Source of the DNA: Chloroflexota bacterium
GTDB lineage: Bacteria; Chloroflexota; Ktedonobacteria; Ktedonobacterales; Ktedonobacteraceae
Reading direction: 5' to 3'
Assembly: GCA_005879655.1 (NCBI GenBank)
Contig: VBJK01000242.1
Coordinates: forward strand, 1 to 12,528
Length of the DNA: 12,528 bases
The translations under genes and the position numbers were made by a program. The notes beneath the pieces are model-generated. The model saw only the letters and a program-made list of their open reading frames with translations, was not told the DNA's origin and searched no databases. Below, in pieces: positions 1-6,060 of this stretch; positions within the stretch are counted from its first letter, which is position 1, and every line of letters begins with the position of its first letter.

Positions 1-1013
1 TCTGTGGGTTGCTCACACAACTGGGGATGGTCTTCCAACAACAGGGGAATTTCCGGCGGTCTGAAACTGCATATCAGGAAGGTTTAGTGCTGGCTAGAAA
101 CGTTGCAGATCATGACAGTATCTGTATTTTGCTTAGCAATCTTGGTTGGGTTAGCCAAAAACGCGGCAAGTTCGCTCAATCTGAAAGTTACTTGCAAGAA
201 GGGTTAGCTCTTGCTCACAAGATTGAGGATCGTGAGCACGTGGGAGGGCTTCTGAGAAGGCTTGGCGCTCTAGAGATCTATCGCAGTAACTTTATACAAG
301 CTCAAACCTATTTGCAGGAGGGTTTAACTGTTGCTCGGCAGTTGCGAAATAGTGAACAGATTTGTGCTCTCCTGGGTAATTTGGGAACAGTAGCTGCTCA
401 TCGAGGAAAAAATACACAGGCAAAAAGGTATTATCAAGAGGGATTGGAATTAGCGCGAGCATACGGCCATCGAGAGCAAATATGTGGTGTACTTATCAAT
501 TTGGGCGATGTTTTTGTTGAAGAGGACAACTACGTGGAAGCAGAGATCTATTACCAGGAAGGATTGGAATTAGCACGGCAGATCGGCCATCGTGAATGGA
601 TTAGCATTTTCTTACTGAATTCAGGCATGACTAAACGCTTGCATGGGCATTATAACGAGGCCAAACGTTCTTTACGAGAAAGTCTTGCCCTGGCCAATCA
701 GATAAGCCAACCTCATACTATTTGTCAGATACTGTGCGAACTTGGGAACCTCTCCCTCTCCGAAGGAAGTACAGGCTTAGCAGACGAATATTTTAAAAGG
801 ATGCTAGAGATGGCTCCTGCTGGTGACCAAGAGTTGCTTGCTTTCGCTTATTATGGTCTAGCTCGTGTATGTGCATTGCAAGAGGATAAAGAGAACACAA
901 AATTATATGGAATTAAGAGTATCATGCTATTCAATGCAATAGGGCATCAAAGGGTTGTTGAGGTGAGAAAGTGGGTTAAATCTACATTGCAAATCTTAGA
1001 GGTTGAGGGATAA
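1..1013 (+). CDS. TPR-repeat protein, C-terminal part (5'-truncated)
   Basis: The reading frame is already open at base 3, and the first codons (xTC TGT GGG TTG CTC) read [I/V]-C-G-L-L. This matches the inter-repeat junction seen later in the protein (I-C-A-L-L, I-C-G-V-L). The TTG at 9 is therefore not a real start, and the gene begins upstream of the window. The visible part is about eight consecutive units of 40 residues. Each has the TPR pattern L-x-x-L-G-x-V near its start, then A-E-x-Y-Y-Q-E-G-L-x-L-A-R-x-I; the last two units are degenerate. Arrays like this usually act as protein-binding scaffolds, often as the C-terminus of HTH or NB-ARC regulators in Ktedonobacteria and Actinobacteria, but no such N-terminal domain is visible here. 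There is no signal peptide or membrane segment in the visible part. The stop is TAA at 1011-1013. The partner and role are unknown. Confidence 0.85.
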   Translation, partial: CGLLTQLGMVFQQQGNFRRSETAYQEGLVLARNVADHDSICILLSNLGWVSQKRGKFAQSESYLQEGLALAHKIEDREHVGGLLRRLGALEIYRSNFIQAQTYLQEGLTVARQLRNSEQICALLGNLGTVAAHRGKNTQAKRYYQEGLELARAYGHREQICGVLINLGDVFVEEDNYVEAEIYYQEGLELARQIGHREWISIFLLNSGMTKRLHGHYNEAKRSLRESLALANQISQPHTICQILCELGNLSLSEGSTGLADEYFKRMLEMAPAGDQELLAFAYYGLARVCALQEDKENTKLYGIKSIMLFNAIGHQRVVEVRKWVKSTLQILEVEG

Positions 1014-1192
1014 ACTGCAAAGCTTATTCCTCAATCCTCTCTGATAGGTCTGCGTACTACATAGGATATTTCCAGGCAGTGCCAGGTATATGTATATGAG
1101 CCACCAACGCAACGCAGTGTAGTAAGTTTATTCATCTGTAGTTCTCTCCCTCTTCCTATCTTTTGTTTTCCGTTCGCGTTTCCAGGCCAGAA

Positions 1193-1330
1193 ATGATAGC
1201 TGGCTGGCTAACGGAATATTTAGGATTACAAGAGGGAAACTACCTTATCTTGAAGACAATTGCTGCTTATGACGGTAGCGTAGTACCATTGGAGGATGTT
1301 AGGTTAGAGGAGGTTAATGGGGAGAGCTAA
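1193..1330 (+). CDS. possible small ORF or gene remnant, 45 codons
   Basis: An ATG at 1193 opens a 45-codon frame ending with TAA at 1328. The predicted peptide begins MIAGWLTEYLGLQEG and ends LEEVNGES; it is acidic, with no membrane segment or cysteines. No Shine-Dalgarno sequence precedes the ATG. The frame stays open upstream to a stop at 1139-1141, so this could be the tail of a decayed gene. I do not recognise the family. The composition is protein-like, with alternating hydrophobic and acidic residues, but the evidence is weak. Confidence 0.2.
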   Translation: MIAGWLTEYLGLQEGNYLILKTIAAYDGSVVPLEDVRLEEVNGES

Positions 1331-1366
1331 CTGTCGTTCTGCGGCGCAGCTGCTTTAGAGCTTGTT

Positions 1367-1442
1367 AAAAAAAGTACTTTCTGTGGGAAGGCCCTTCTCT
1401 TTGCGGCTTGCGCAAAGAGTTCCCACGGAAAGTACTTCTTTT
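1367..1442 (-). terminator. large bulged hairpin, likely terminator of the reverse-strand gene
   Basis: The outer arms 1372-1389 and 1420-1437 pair over 18 positions with one G-T wobble. A/T pairs continue outward to 1367/1442 after one mismatch. The inner arms CTCTTTGCG (1397-1405) and CGCAAAGAG (1411-1419) pair perfectly around a 5-nt loop, leaving a 7-nt bulge on one side only (1390-1396). On the reverse strand the structure ends in a run of seven T (complement of 1367-1373) and starts 11 nt after the stop of the gene at 1454-1993, the position of an intrinsic terminator. On the forward strand the trailing CTTTT could serve the other direction too. The stem is much longer than most terminators, so a mobile palindromic element is an alternative. 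Confidence 0.6.
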
Positions 1443-1453
1443 ATTGCTGGCAC

Positions 1454-1993
1454 TCATGATACAGGCATAAACTCGCGGGATGATGGCATGTAGTAGCTGT
1501 AACGTTCCCATGTCTCACTATCGATGGCCTCAACCAGTTCGAGATCGGCATAGGGGGATGGTTGCTCTACTGGCGAAAGGTTTACCGTATTGGCATAATC
1601 AAACTGCTTACACTGACGACAATTACATTGGGGATTAGCATGTTTTCTATACGATTGGGTAGTAGTAATTGCGTACTTCACTTTGCGCTCCTTATGTATG
1701 GGTATAGGCTTGCGAGGCGATACCATGTAGTAGTCGTAACGTTCACACGTCTCACTATCGACTGCCCCAACCCACTCGACAACAGCAAGACACGATGGTT
1801 GCTCTACTGGCGAGAGGTTTACCGTATTAGCATAATCAAACTGCTTACACTGACGACAATTGCATTGGCTATTAGCATGTTTCCTATGCGATGGGGTATT
1901 GCTCGTATCTTTCACCCTGGCGCTCCTTCGTTTCTTCTTCATTATTGATGATGCATGATTGGCATACGATATCCACGTGTCCGTTTTAAGCAT
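1454..1993 (-). CDS. hypothetical protein with two tandem 79-residue cysteine-motif units
   Basis: This is a 179-residue protein of unknown function. A basic N-terminus (M-K-K-K-R-R-S-A-R-V-K around residues 18-28) is followed by two copies of one unit. Each starts S-[HY]-R-K-H-A-N and continues into Q-C-N-C-R-Q-C-K-Q-F-D-Y. The cysteines are C44/C46/C49 and C123/C125/C128, which could bind a metal. Each unit ends D-S-E-T-x-E-R-Y-x-Y-Y-M. The repeat period is 237 nt. In the Cys-motif core almost all base differences between the copies are silent in this frame but change residues in the opposite frame (1562-1948), which supports coding on this strand. No clear Shine-Dalgarno precedes the ATG at 1993; Met18 is another possible start, also without one. 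It is not near any recognisable partner, and I do not recognise the family. Confidence 0.6.
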   Translation of the reverse strand: MLKTDTWISYANHASSIMKKKRRSARVKDTSNTPSHRKHANSQCNCRQCKQFDYANTVNLSPVEQPSCLAVVEWVGAVDSETCERYDYYMVSPRKPIPIHKERKVKYAITTTQSYRKHANPQCNCRQCKQFDYANTVNLSPVEQPSPYADLELVEAIDSETWERYSYYMPSSREFMPVS

Positions 1994-2029
1994 ACTAGAA
2001 GAACGATAGAAAAGAGAATATCGTTTGAT

Positions 2030-2097
2030 AACATTTGCGCTATCATTTTTGGTAACTGTTCAGCATGCCTGAATAGTTACCGGATAGCAGCAATGTT
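2030..2097. repeat. long bulged palindrome in a divergent intergenic region
   Basis: The inner stem 2051-2063/2069-2081 pairs 13 positions with one G-T wobble around the loop CATGC. Outside it, GCTATC (2039-2044) pairs with GATAGC (2083-2088), and AACATT (2030-2035) with AATGTT (2092-2097). The outer helices are separated by a 3x3 mismatch, and a 6-nt one-sided bulge (2045-2050) sits against one base. The structure lies between the start of the reverse-strand cysteine-repeat gene and the tRNA promoter. It has no trailing T-run, so it is not an obvious terminator. It could be a regulatory or cruciform site, or a remnant of a small palindromic mobile element. Confidence 0.5.
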
Positions 2098-2138
2098 ATA
2101 AGAATTAGCCTAGCAAAAAAAATCTCACCAAAAACTAG

Positions 2139-2167
2139 TTGACAAAACCCCAGAGGTATGATATTTT
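2139..2167 (+). promoter_or_regulatory. sigma-70-type promoter for the tRNA pair
   Basis: A perfect TTGACA -35 (2139-2144) is followed after 17 nt by TATTTT (2162-2167). An overlapping TATGAT (2157-2162) is a better hexamer but only 12 nt away. The site is about 65 nt upstream of tRNA-Gly in an AT-rich stretch, as expected for a stable-RNA promoter. Confidence 0.6.
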
Positions 2168-2231
2168 ATAACCACCGAAGTGAAGTGATACGCACGAAGC
2201 AGAATGAAGCAACGAGCGTATATAAGCGCTA

Positions 2232-2303
2232 GCGGGAGTGGCTCAGTGGTAGAGCATCTCCTTGCCAAGGAGAAAGTCGCGGGTTCGATCCCCGTCTCCC
2301 GCT
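2232..2303 (+). tRNA. tRNA-Gly (anticodon GCC)
   Basis: The cloverleaf is complete. The acceptor arms GCGGGAG and CTCCCGC pair 7/7 and the discriminator is T. The D-arm contains GGCTCAGTGGTAGAGC. The anticodon stem TCTCC/GGAGA closes the loop TTGCCAA with anticodon GCC. The T-arm is CGGGTTCGATCCCCG. The 3' CCA is not encoded. It is 18 nt upstream of tRNA-Cys and probably co-transcribed with it. Confidence 0.97.
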
Positions 2304-2321
2304 CTCATCATACTCAGTTAT

Positions 2322-2393
2322 GGCGACGTAGCCAAGTGGTAAGGCACGGCTCTGCAAAAGCTGCATCCAGCGGTTCGAATCCGCTCGTCGCCT
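2322..2393 (+). tRNA. tRNA-Cys (anticodon GCA)
   Basis: The acceptor arms GGCGACG and CGTCGCC pair 7/7 with a T discriminator, as is typical for cysteine tRNAs. The D-arm includes GCCAAGTGGTAAGGC. The anticodon loop CTGCAAA carries GCA. The T-arm is AGCGGTTCGAATCCGCT. CCA is not encoded. An intrinsic terminator follows 18 nt downstream. Confidence 0.97.
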
Positions 2394-2411
2394 CTCTATC
2401 GTTTTCTTTGT

Positions 2412-2440
2412 AGACGTGATTATGCTATCACGTCTTTTCT
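2412..2440 (+). terminator. intrinsic terminator of the tRNA operon
   Basis: A perfect 9-bp stem AGACGTGAT (2412-2420)/ATCACGTCT (2427-2435) with a 6-nt loop is followed by TTTCTGTTT. It ends about 20 nt before the recO start, so recO needs either read-through or a promoter that overlaps this region. Confidence 0.75.
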
Positions 2441-2460
2441 GTTTGTAGGATACTGTATCC

Positions 2461-3276
2461 ATGCGACCACCACGTACCTACTCCACTGAAGCTATTATTC
2501 TCAAACATTCCGATTTTGGTGAAGCCGATCGGATTGTCACGGTATTTACCCCCCAAAAAGGTAAAATGCGCGTCATTGCCAAAGGCGTGCGCCGCCCCAT
2601 CAGCAAAAAGGCCGGTCATCTGGAATTGCTGTGCCACAGCCAGTTGCAGTTGGCACAGGGGCGCAATCTGGATATCGTGACGCAAGCCTCAGGCATCGAG
2701 AGCTTTCTCCACATGCGCTCAGAGACAGAACTCTGGCATCGCACCTGTAGCTTCTACTTCGCCGAATTGGTCGATCGTTTCATCGAGGATGAAGCAGAGC
2801 ATGAAGACGTTTATCAACTCCTCCTTGAGGCACTGCATTGCCTTGATGCCGATGTGCTTGCATTACAACAACAACGAGAGCAGCATACATTACAGCCCGC
2901 TAGAGCACACGACCGGAGCTTACTACTCATGCGCTACTTCGAGATATATTTACTTTCGTGTATTGGTTACGAACCCCTCTTACGCACTTGTGCACATTGC
3001 CATACTGAACTTCAACCCGAAGAGAATGGTTTTACTCCTGCCTTAGGTGGTGCCGTTTGCCCTCAATGTTCCCATCTCTGGACGCAATCATTATCGCTGA
3101 ATGCCTTGAAGGTACTCCGCGTGTTGCAGCGCACAGAGTGGGAACGCGTGCCACATTTTCATCTCGACGCTCGCCTACACGGTGAAATCGAGGCGGCTAT
3201 GCACGGCCTCCTACGCTTTCACCTTGAGCGCGACCTGAAAACCTGGAATTTTCTCGATATGCTCAGCAGTAATTAG
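2461..3276 (+). CDS. recO: DNA repair protein RecO
   Basis: RecO is the recombination mediator of the RecFOR pathway. It loads RecA onto SSB-coated single-stranded DNA and anneals complementary strands in the cytoplasm. This 271-residue protein has the usual family length. The N-terminal OB-fold opens with T-E-A-I-I-L-K-H-S-D-F-G-E-A-D-R-I-V-T (residues 9-27), followed by G-K-M-R-V-I-A-K-G-V-R-R (34-45), both typical of RecO. A helical domain follows, with a four-cysteine zinc site C177-x2-C180 and C200-x2-C203. The C-terminal region G-L-L-R-F-H-L-E-R-D-L-K ends in T-W-N-F-L, also family-like. The ATG at 2461 has a weak AGGA 10 nt upstream. Its TAG stop overlaps the stop of the convergent GS-like gene by 4 nt. 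Confidence 0.95.
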   Translation: MRPPRTYSTEAIILKHSDFGEADRIVTVFTPQKGKMRVIAKGVRRPISKKAGHLELLCHSQLQLAQGRNLDIVTQASGIESFLHMRSETELWHRTCSFYFAELVDRFIEDEAEHEDVYQLLLEALHCLDADVLALQQQREQHTLQPARAHDRSLLLMRYFEIYLLSCIGYEPLLRTCAHCHTELQPEENGFTPALGGAVCPQCSHLWTQSLSLNALKVLRVLQRTEWERVPHFHLDARLHGEIEAAMHGLLRFHLERDLKTWNFLDMLSSN

Positions 3277-4634
3277 AATTTATAGAAGTGCTGCTGGGCT
3301 ACCTCCTGGGGCGTCTTGTCCTTGCAAAACTCGATCTCGCTCCGTTTAACCGCCAGGTACGCAGTGGCTTGCAGCGGGCCAAGCGCATCCATAAGCACCT
3401 GGTCACGCTGCAACTCGTCAAGCGCCTCTTCTAGGGAAGTGGGTAGGCGACGGATACCCAGCCGCTCACGCTCCGCATCACTCAGGTTGCCTGGGTCAAT
3501 CTCTTGTGGAGCACCCGGATCGATCTGCTTTTCAATACCGTCGAGGCCCGCAGCGATCAGGCCACCGAGCGCCAGATAAGGATTCCCACTGTGATCAGAA
3601 CACTTGATTTCGAGATTAGTTGACTCCACATCGCGCCCCCAGAAAGTAGAAGGAACACGTAGCGCGCCCTCACGATTATCATAGCCCCAGGCAGCGTAAG
3701 CTGAACTCCAGAAGTGCGGCACTAGGCGGCTGTAAGAGTTGACGCTCCCACAGGTCAGCGCTAGCAGACCACGCAGATGACGTAACACACCCCCCATGAA
3801 ATAGAGTCCAGTCTGACTGAGATTGCCCCGTTTTGTCCCATCATAGAAGAGATTGCGGTCCGCGAATTCACTCCCTTCTGTCCCCCATAAGCTGAAGTGA
3901 ATATGCGCACCGCTGCCAGCTTGATCAAGGAATGGCTTGGGGGCGAAGGTTGCCAGCAGGTCAAACTTACGAGCCACAGCGCGAATCGTCTCACGAGCCA
4001 GACAAATATTATCAGCGGCACGCAAGACATCGGCATGGTGAATAGACAGCTCTTGCTGTGAAGGTCCGAGTTCAGCATGGAACTGCTCGATAGAGATACC
4101 CTGTTGCTCCAATGCCTCCAGGATAGCATCCATGACCTCCGCCTGCTCGTCCAAGCCGTTGGTGCTATAGCAGAGGGCACGATCCGCCGGGACATACTGA
4201 CCCTGCTCCTCACGTGCGAAATAAAACTCGTGTTCAGCCGCAGCTTCAAAGCGCATACCTCTTGCCGCCAGACGCGCAATCATGCGTTTGAGAAAGCCAC
4301 GCGGATCAGCCCCCCAGGGCGTCCCGTCCAGACTAATTTGATCGCAGAACATACTGGCGGTATTGGGTACATATGGTAAAATGTTGAAGGTATTGAGATC
4401 GGGGACCAAGCGAAATTCTCCGACGGGTCCCATGCCCTCAACTGCCGCTAACGTTTCTACGCCCGTCCACGCGCTCATCGCAAGTGACATACCAATGCCC
4501 TCATGGAGGCGCGAGGGTAATTTACTGATATGAGTAGTTTTGGCGCGCATAATGCCGCCGTTATCACAATATTGGAAACGTACAAGGCGGACATGCGCCG
4601 TACGTGTCTGTTTCAAGATATCTTGAGTATCCAT
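3273..4634 (-). CDS. glutamine synthetase-like protein, FluG/NodGS type (probable gamma-glutamyl amide ligase)
   Basis: This 453-residue protein belongs to the GS type I superfamily, which joins glutamate or a related acid to an amine using ATP. The N-terminal beta-grasp region contains the block V-G-E-F-R-L-V-P-D-L (71-80). Catalytic-domain motifs are A-E-H-E-F-Y-F (133-139), A-E-L-G-P-S-Q-Q-E (187-195), G-S-G-A-H-I-H-F-S-L (240-249), N-S-Y-S-R-L-V-P (299-306), N-R-E-G-A-L-R-V-P (320-328) and L-E-I-K-C-S-D-H-S-G-N-P-Y (341-353). True glutamine synthetase has F-D-G-S-S for ammonium binding; here the matching stretch is M-S-L-A-M, and no adenylylation tyrosine motif is seen. The E-I-K spelling and the V-G-E-F-R-L-V-P-D block fit FluG/NodGS proteins. 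It is divergent from the amidohydrolase that corresponds to the other half of those fusions. AGGAG lies 13 nt before the ATG. The substrate is unknown; gamma-glutamyl amine synthesis is the best guess. Confidence 0.85.
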   Translation of the reverse strand: MDTQDILKQTRTAHVRLVRFQYCDNGGIMRAKTTHISKLPSRLHEGIGMSLAMSAWTGVETLAAVEGMGPVGEFRLVPDLNTFNILPYVPNTASMFCDQISLDGTPWGADPRGFLKRMIARLAARGMRFEAAAEHEFYFAREEQGQYVPADRALCYSTNGLDEQAEVMDAILEALEQQGISIEQFHAELGPSQQELSIHHADVLRAADNICLARETIRAVARKFDLLATFAPKPFLDQAGSGAHIHFSLWGTEGSEFADRNLFYDGTKRGNLSQTGLYFMGGVLRHLRGLLALTCGSVNSYSRLVPHFWSSAYAAWGYDNREGALRVPSTFWGRDVESTNLEIKCSDHSGNPYLALGGLIAAGLDGIEKQIDPGAPQEIDPGNLSDAERERLGIRRLPTSLEEALDELQRDQVLMDALGPLQATAYLAVKRSEIEFCKDKTPQEVAQQHFYKF

Positions 4635-4661
4635 TATTAAGCTAGTTCTCCTATCTAAGCG

Positions 4662-4690
4662 AATATATCGTTGTAAGGAACAACCTTCCT
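4662..4690. promoter_or_regulatory. candidate operator and reverse-strand -10 between the GS-like and amidohydrolase genes
   Basis: The perfect dyad GTTGT-AAGGA-ACAAC (4670-4684) lies in the 130-nt divergent spacer. Read on the reverse strand it sits immediately upstream of TATATT (complement of 4662-4667), a plausible -10 for the GS-like gene with no good -35. On the forward strand TTATAA at 4713-4718 is the only visible -10-like box for the amidohydrolase. A shared regulator binding the dyad is possible; the evidence is positional only. Confidence 0.3.
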
Positions 4691-4764
4691 CGCCTACTTG
4701 TTCTATTCTATTTTATAACGCAATTTCCGTGAAGCAAATCTTTCCGTAGAGAAAGGCAGTACTT

Positions 4765-5898
4765 ATGCTCGATCTGACCGCTATCGCAGTCGTAGATAAC
4801 CATTGCCATCCTATACTGCTGAAACAGCAGATCGATGCGCCACAGCTACGCCGTCTTTTTACTGAAGCAACGAGTCCAGCTTTTGCTGAGCAGCACATGC
4901 CGAACTCAGTTCACTACCTCTGGATGCTACGCCAACTGGCACAGCTCTATCACTGTGCGCCAAGCGAAGCAGAGATTCTCACGGCACGTAACACACGCGA
5001 CGCCGCAGCACTGCTGACACACTGCGTGACAACGGCTAATATCGAAGCTCTGCTTCTCGACCTGGGCTATCCAGCACCTGAACAGTGTTATACAGCCGAG
5101 CAGATGAGTCAGCTTGCTGGTTGTCGCACCGCCAGAATCTTGCGCCTGGAAATGATCATGCAGCAACTGATTGTCTCCTGCAACGATATAGATGAAGTGA
5201 TAGAACGTTTCACTGTTGAGCTGAGTGAACTGCGTCAACGTGGGTATTGCGCACTCAAAAGCGTTGTTGCTTACCGTACAGGTTTGTATATTGCCGAATG
5301 GAGCAAAGATGACGCCGCCATAGCCTTTGCCGAAGCACGGGCACAGGCAGTACAACAAGGCTATATACGAATTGCACATAAACCCTTGCTAGATTACCTC
5401 CTGCATATCGCATTCAAGCAGGCGGCGCAACAACGGGTGCCGCTCCAATTCCATACCGGGTATGGCGATCACGATACCGATATGCGCCTGGGCAACCCTC
5501 TCCACCTGCGAGACATTTTGGAAAGAAGGGATTATCAGACCATGCCAGTAGTATTGCTGCATGAGAGCTACCCGTATAGCCAGCTGGGGGCCTATCTTGC
5601 AGCGATCTACCCACACGTCTATCTTGACCTCTCCTACACGATTCCCTTCGTTGACAAGCTAGAGATGCTCTCTTTTACACGTCAGGCACTCAGCGTGGCC
5701 CCCGCTAGTAAGCTGATGTACAGCACTGATGGCATCTATCTGCCAGAGATGTACTGGCTAGGTGCACAACGTGGTCGCGCCGTTATTGGTCAGGTGCTAC
5801 AAGAGATGATCGATGCAGACGAGATCGATACAACCCAGGCCCATCACCTAGCGAAGTTAGTACTACACGATACAGCCACGCAAGTTTATACGTTATAG
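4765..5898 (+). CDS. amidohydrolase (TIM-barrel), FluG/NodGS N-terminal-domain type
   Basis: This 377-residue metal-dependent hydrolase belongs to the amidohydrolase_2 group. Metal-site residues are visible at D-N-H-C-H-P (H13, H15), Q-F-H-T-G-Y-G-D (H230), L-L-H-E-S-Y-P (H266) and S-T-D-G (D322). K165 in L-K-S-V-V-A-Y-R is also conserved-looking. The runs D-T-D-M-R-L-G-N-P-L-H-L-R (237-249) and V-Y-L-D-L-S-Y-T-I-P (285-294) resemble my memory of the amidohydrolase half of plant NodGS and fungal FluG, where it is fused to a GS-like domain. Here the GS-like protein is the adjacent divergent gene, so both probably act on the same compound, one making and one cleaving an amide or gamma-glutamyl bond. 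The start is ATG at 4765 with GAGAAAGG 8 nt upstream. There is no signal peptide, so it is cytoplasmic. The substrate is not predictable from sequence. Confidence 0.85.
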   Translation: MLDLTAIAVVDNHCHPILLKQQIDAPQLRRLFTEATSPAFAEQHMPNSVHYLWMLRQLAQLYHCAPSEAEILTARNTRDAAALLTHCVTTANIEALLLDLGYPAPEQCYTAEQMSQLAGCRTARILRLEMIMQQLIVSCNDIDEVIERFTVELSELRQRGYCALKSVVAYRTGLYIAEWSKDDAAIAFAEARAQAVQQGYIRIAHKPLLDYLLHIAFKQAAQQRVPLQFHTGYGDHDTDMRLGNPLHLRDILERRDYQTMPVVLLHESYPYSQLGAYLAAIYPHVYLDLSYTIPFVDKLEMLSFTRQALSVAPASKLMYSTDGIYLPEMYWLGAQRGRAVIGQVLQEMIDADEIDTTQAHHLAKLVLHDTATQVYTL

Positions 5899-5908
5899 GT
5901 TTGTGCAT

Positions 5909-6004
5909 GAAGGAAAGAATGAGAGAAAGGTCATCCAGGCAAGCGTAATTGATTCCATAGACCGGGATGGCCACGCTTGTCTAGATGGTCTTTCTCTGAC
6001 CTTC
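5909..6004. repeat. long imperfect hairpin, 25-pair stem
   Basis: Arms 5922-5946 and 5973-5997 align over 25 positions: 21 Watson-Crick pairs, 3 G-T wobbles and one mismatch (5936/5983). The 26-nt apical region contains a small CCAT/ATGG stem (5955-5958/5967-5970). Beyond the main stem GAAGG (5909-5913) can pair with CCTTC (6000-6004) across an 8-nt/2-nt internal loop. No T-run follows on either strand, so simple termination is unlikely. Candidates are a miniature palindromic mobile element, an RNA-processing or mRNA-stability element after the amidohydrolase, or a small RNA. Confidence 0.55.
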
Positions 6005-6060
6005 GGAAGAGATATACAACACCTTCAAGATATGGTATGTTAAATAAGAAGCTTACGCAT

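Larger units (their letters stand above)
1014..1453. other. 440-nt spacer, mostly without recognisable genes
   Basis: This stretch separates the TPR gene from the reverse-strand cysteine-repeat gene, so it lies between convergent genes. It holds a short interrupted dyad at 1072-1086 (CCAGGCA-G-TGCCAGG, one mismatch), a doubtful 45-codon ORF at 1193-1330 and a large hairpin at 1367-1442, the last two listed separately. No strong promoter was seen. Confidence 0.6.

Noticed and set aside
1072..1086. CCAGGCA-G-TGCCAGG as operator or terminator
   Set aside because: It is short, has one mismatch and a 1-nt centre, with no promoter or T-run nearby; it could be chance.
1562..1948. Forward 128-codon frame with repeated segments, opposite the cysteine-repeat gene
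   Set aside because: Differences between its two repeat copies are nearly all residue-changing, whereas they are mostly silent in the reverse frame.
2189..2220. TACGCACG/CGAGCGTA inverted repeat in the tRNA leader
   Set aside because: Only 7 of 8 positions pair around a long loop, and nothing else supports it.
2204..2462. Open frames on both strands across the tRNA pair
   Set aside because: They are made of tRNA sequence; both cloverleafs are complete.
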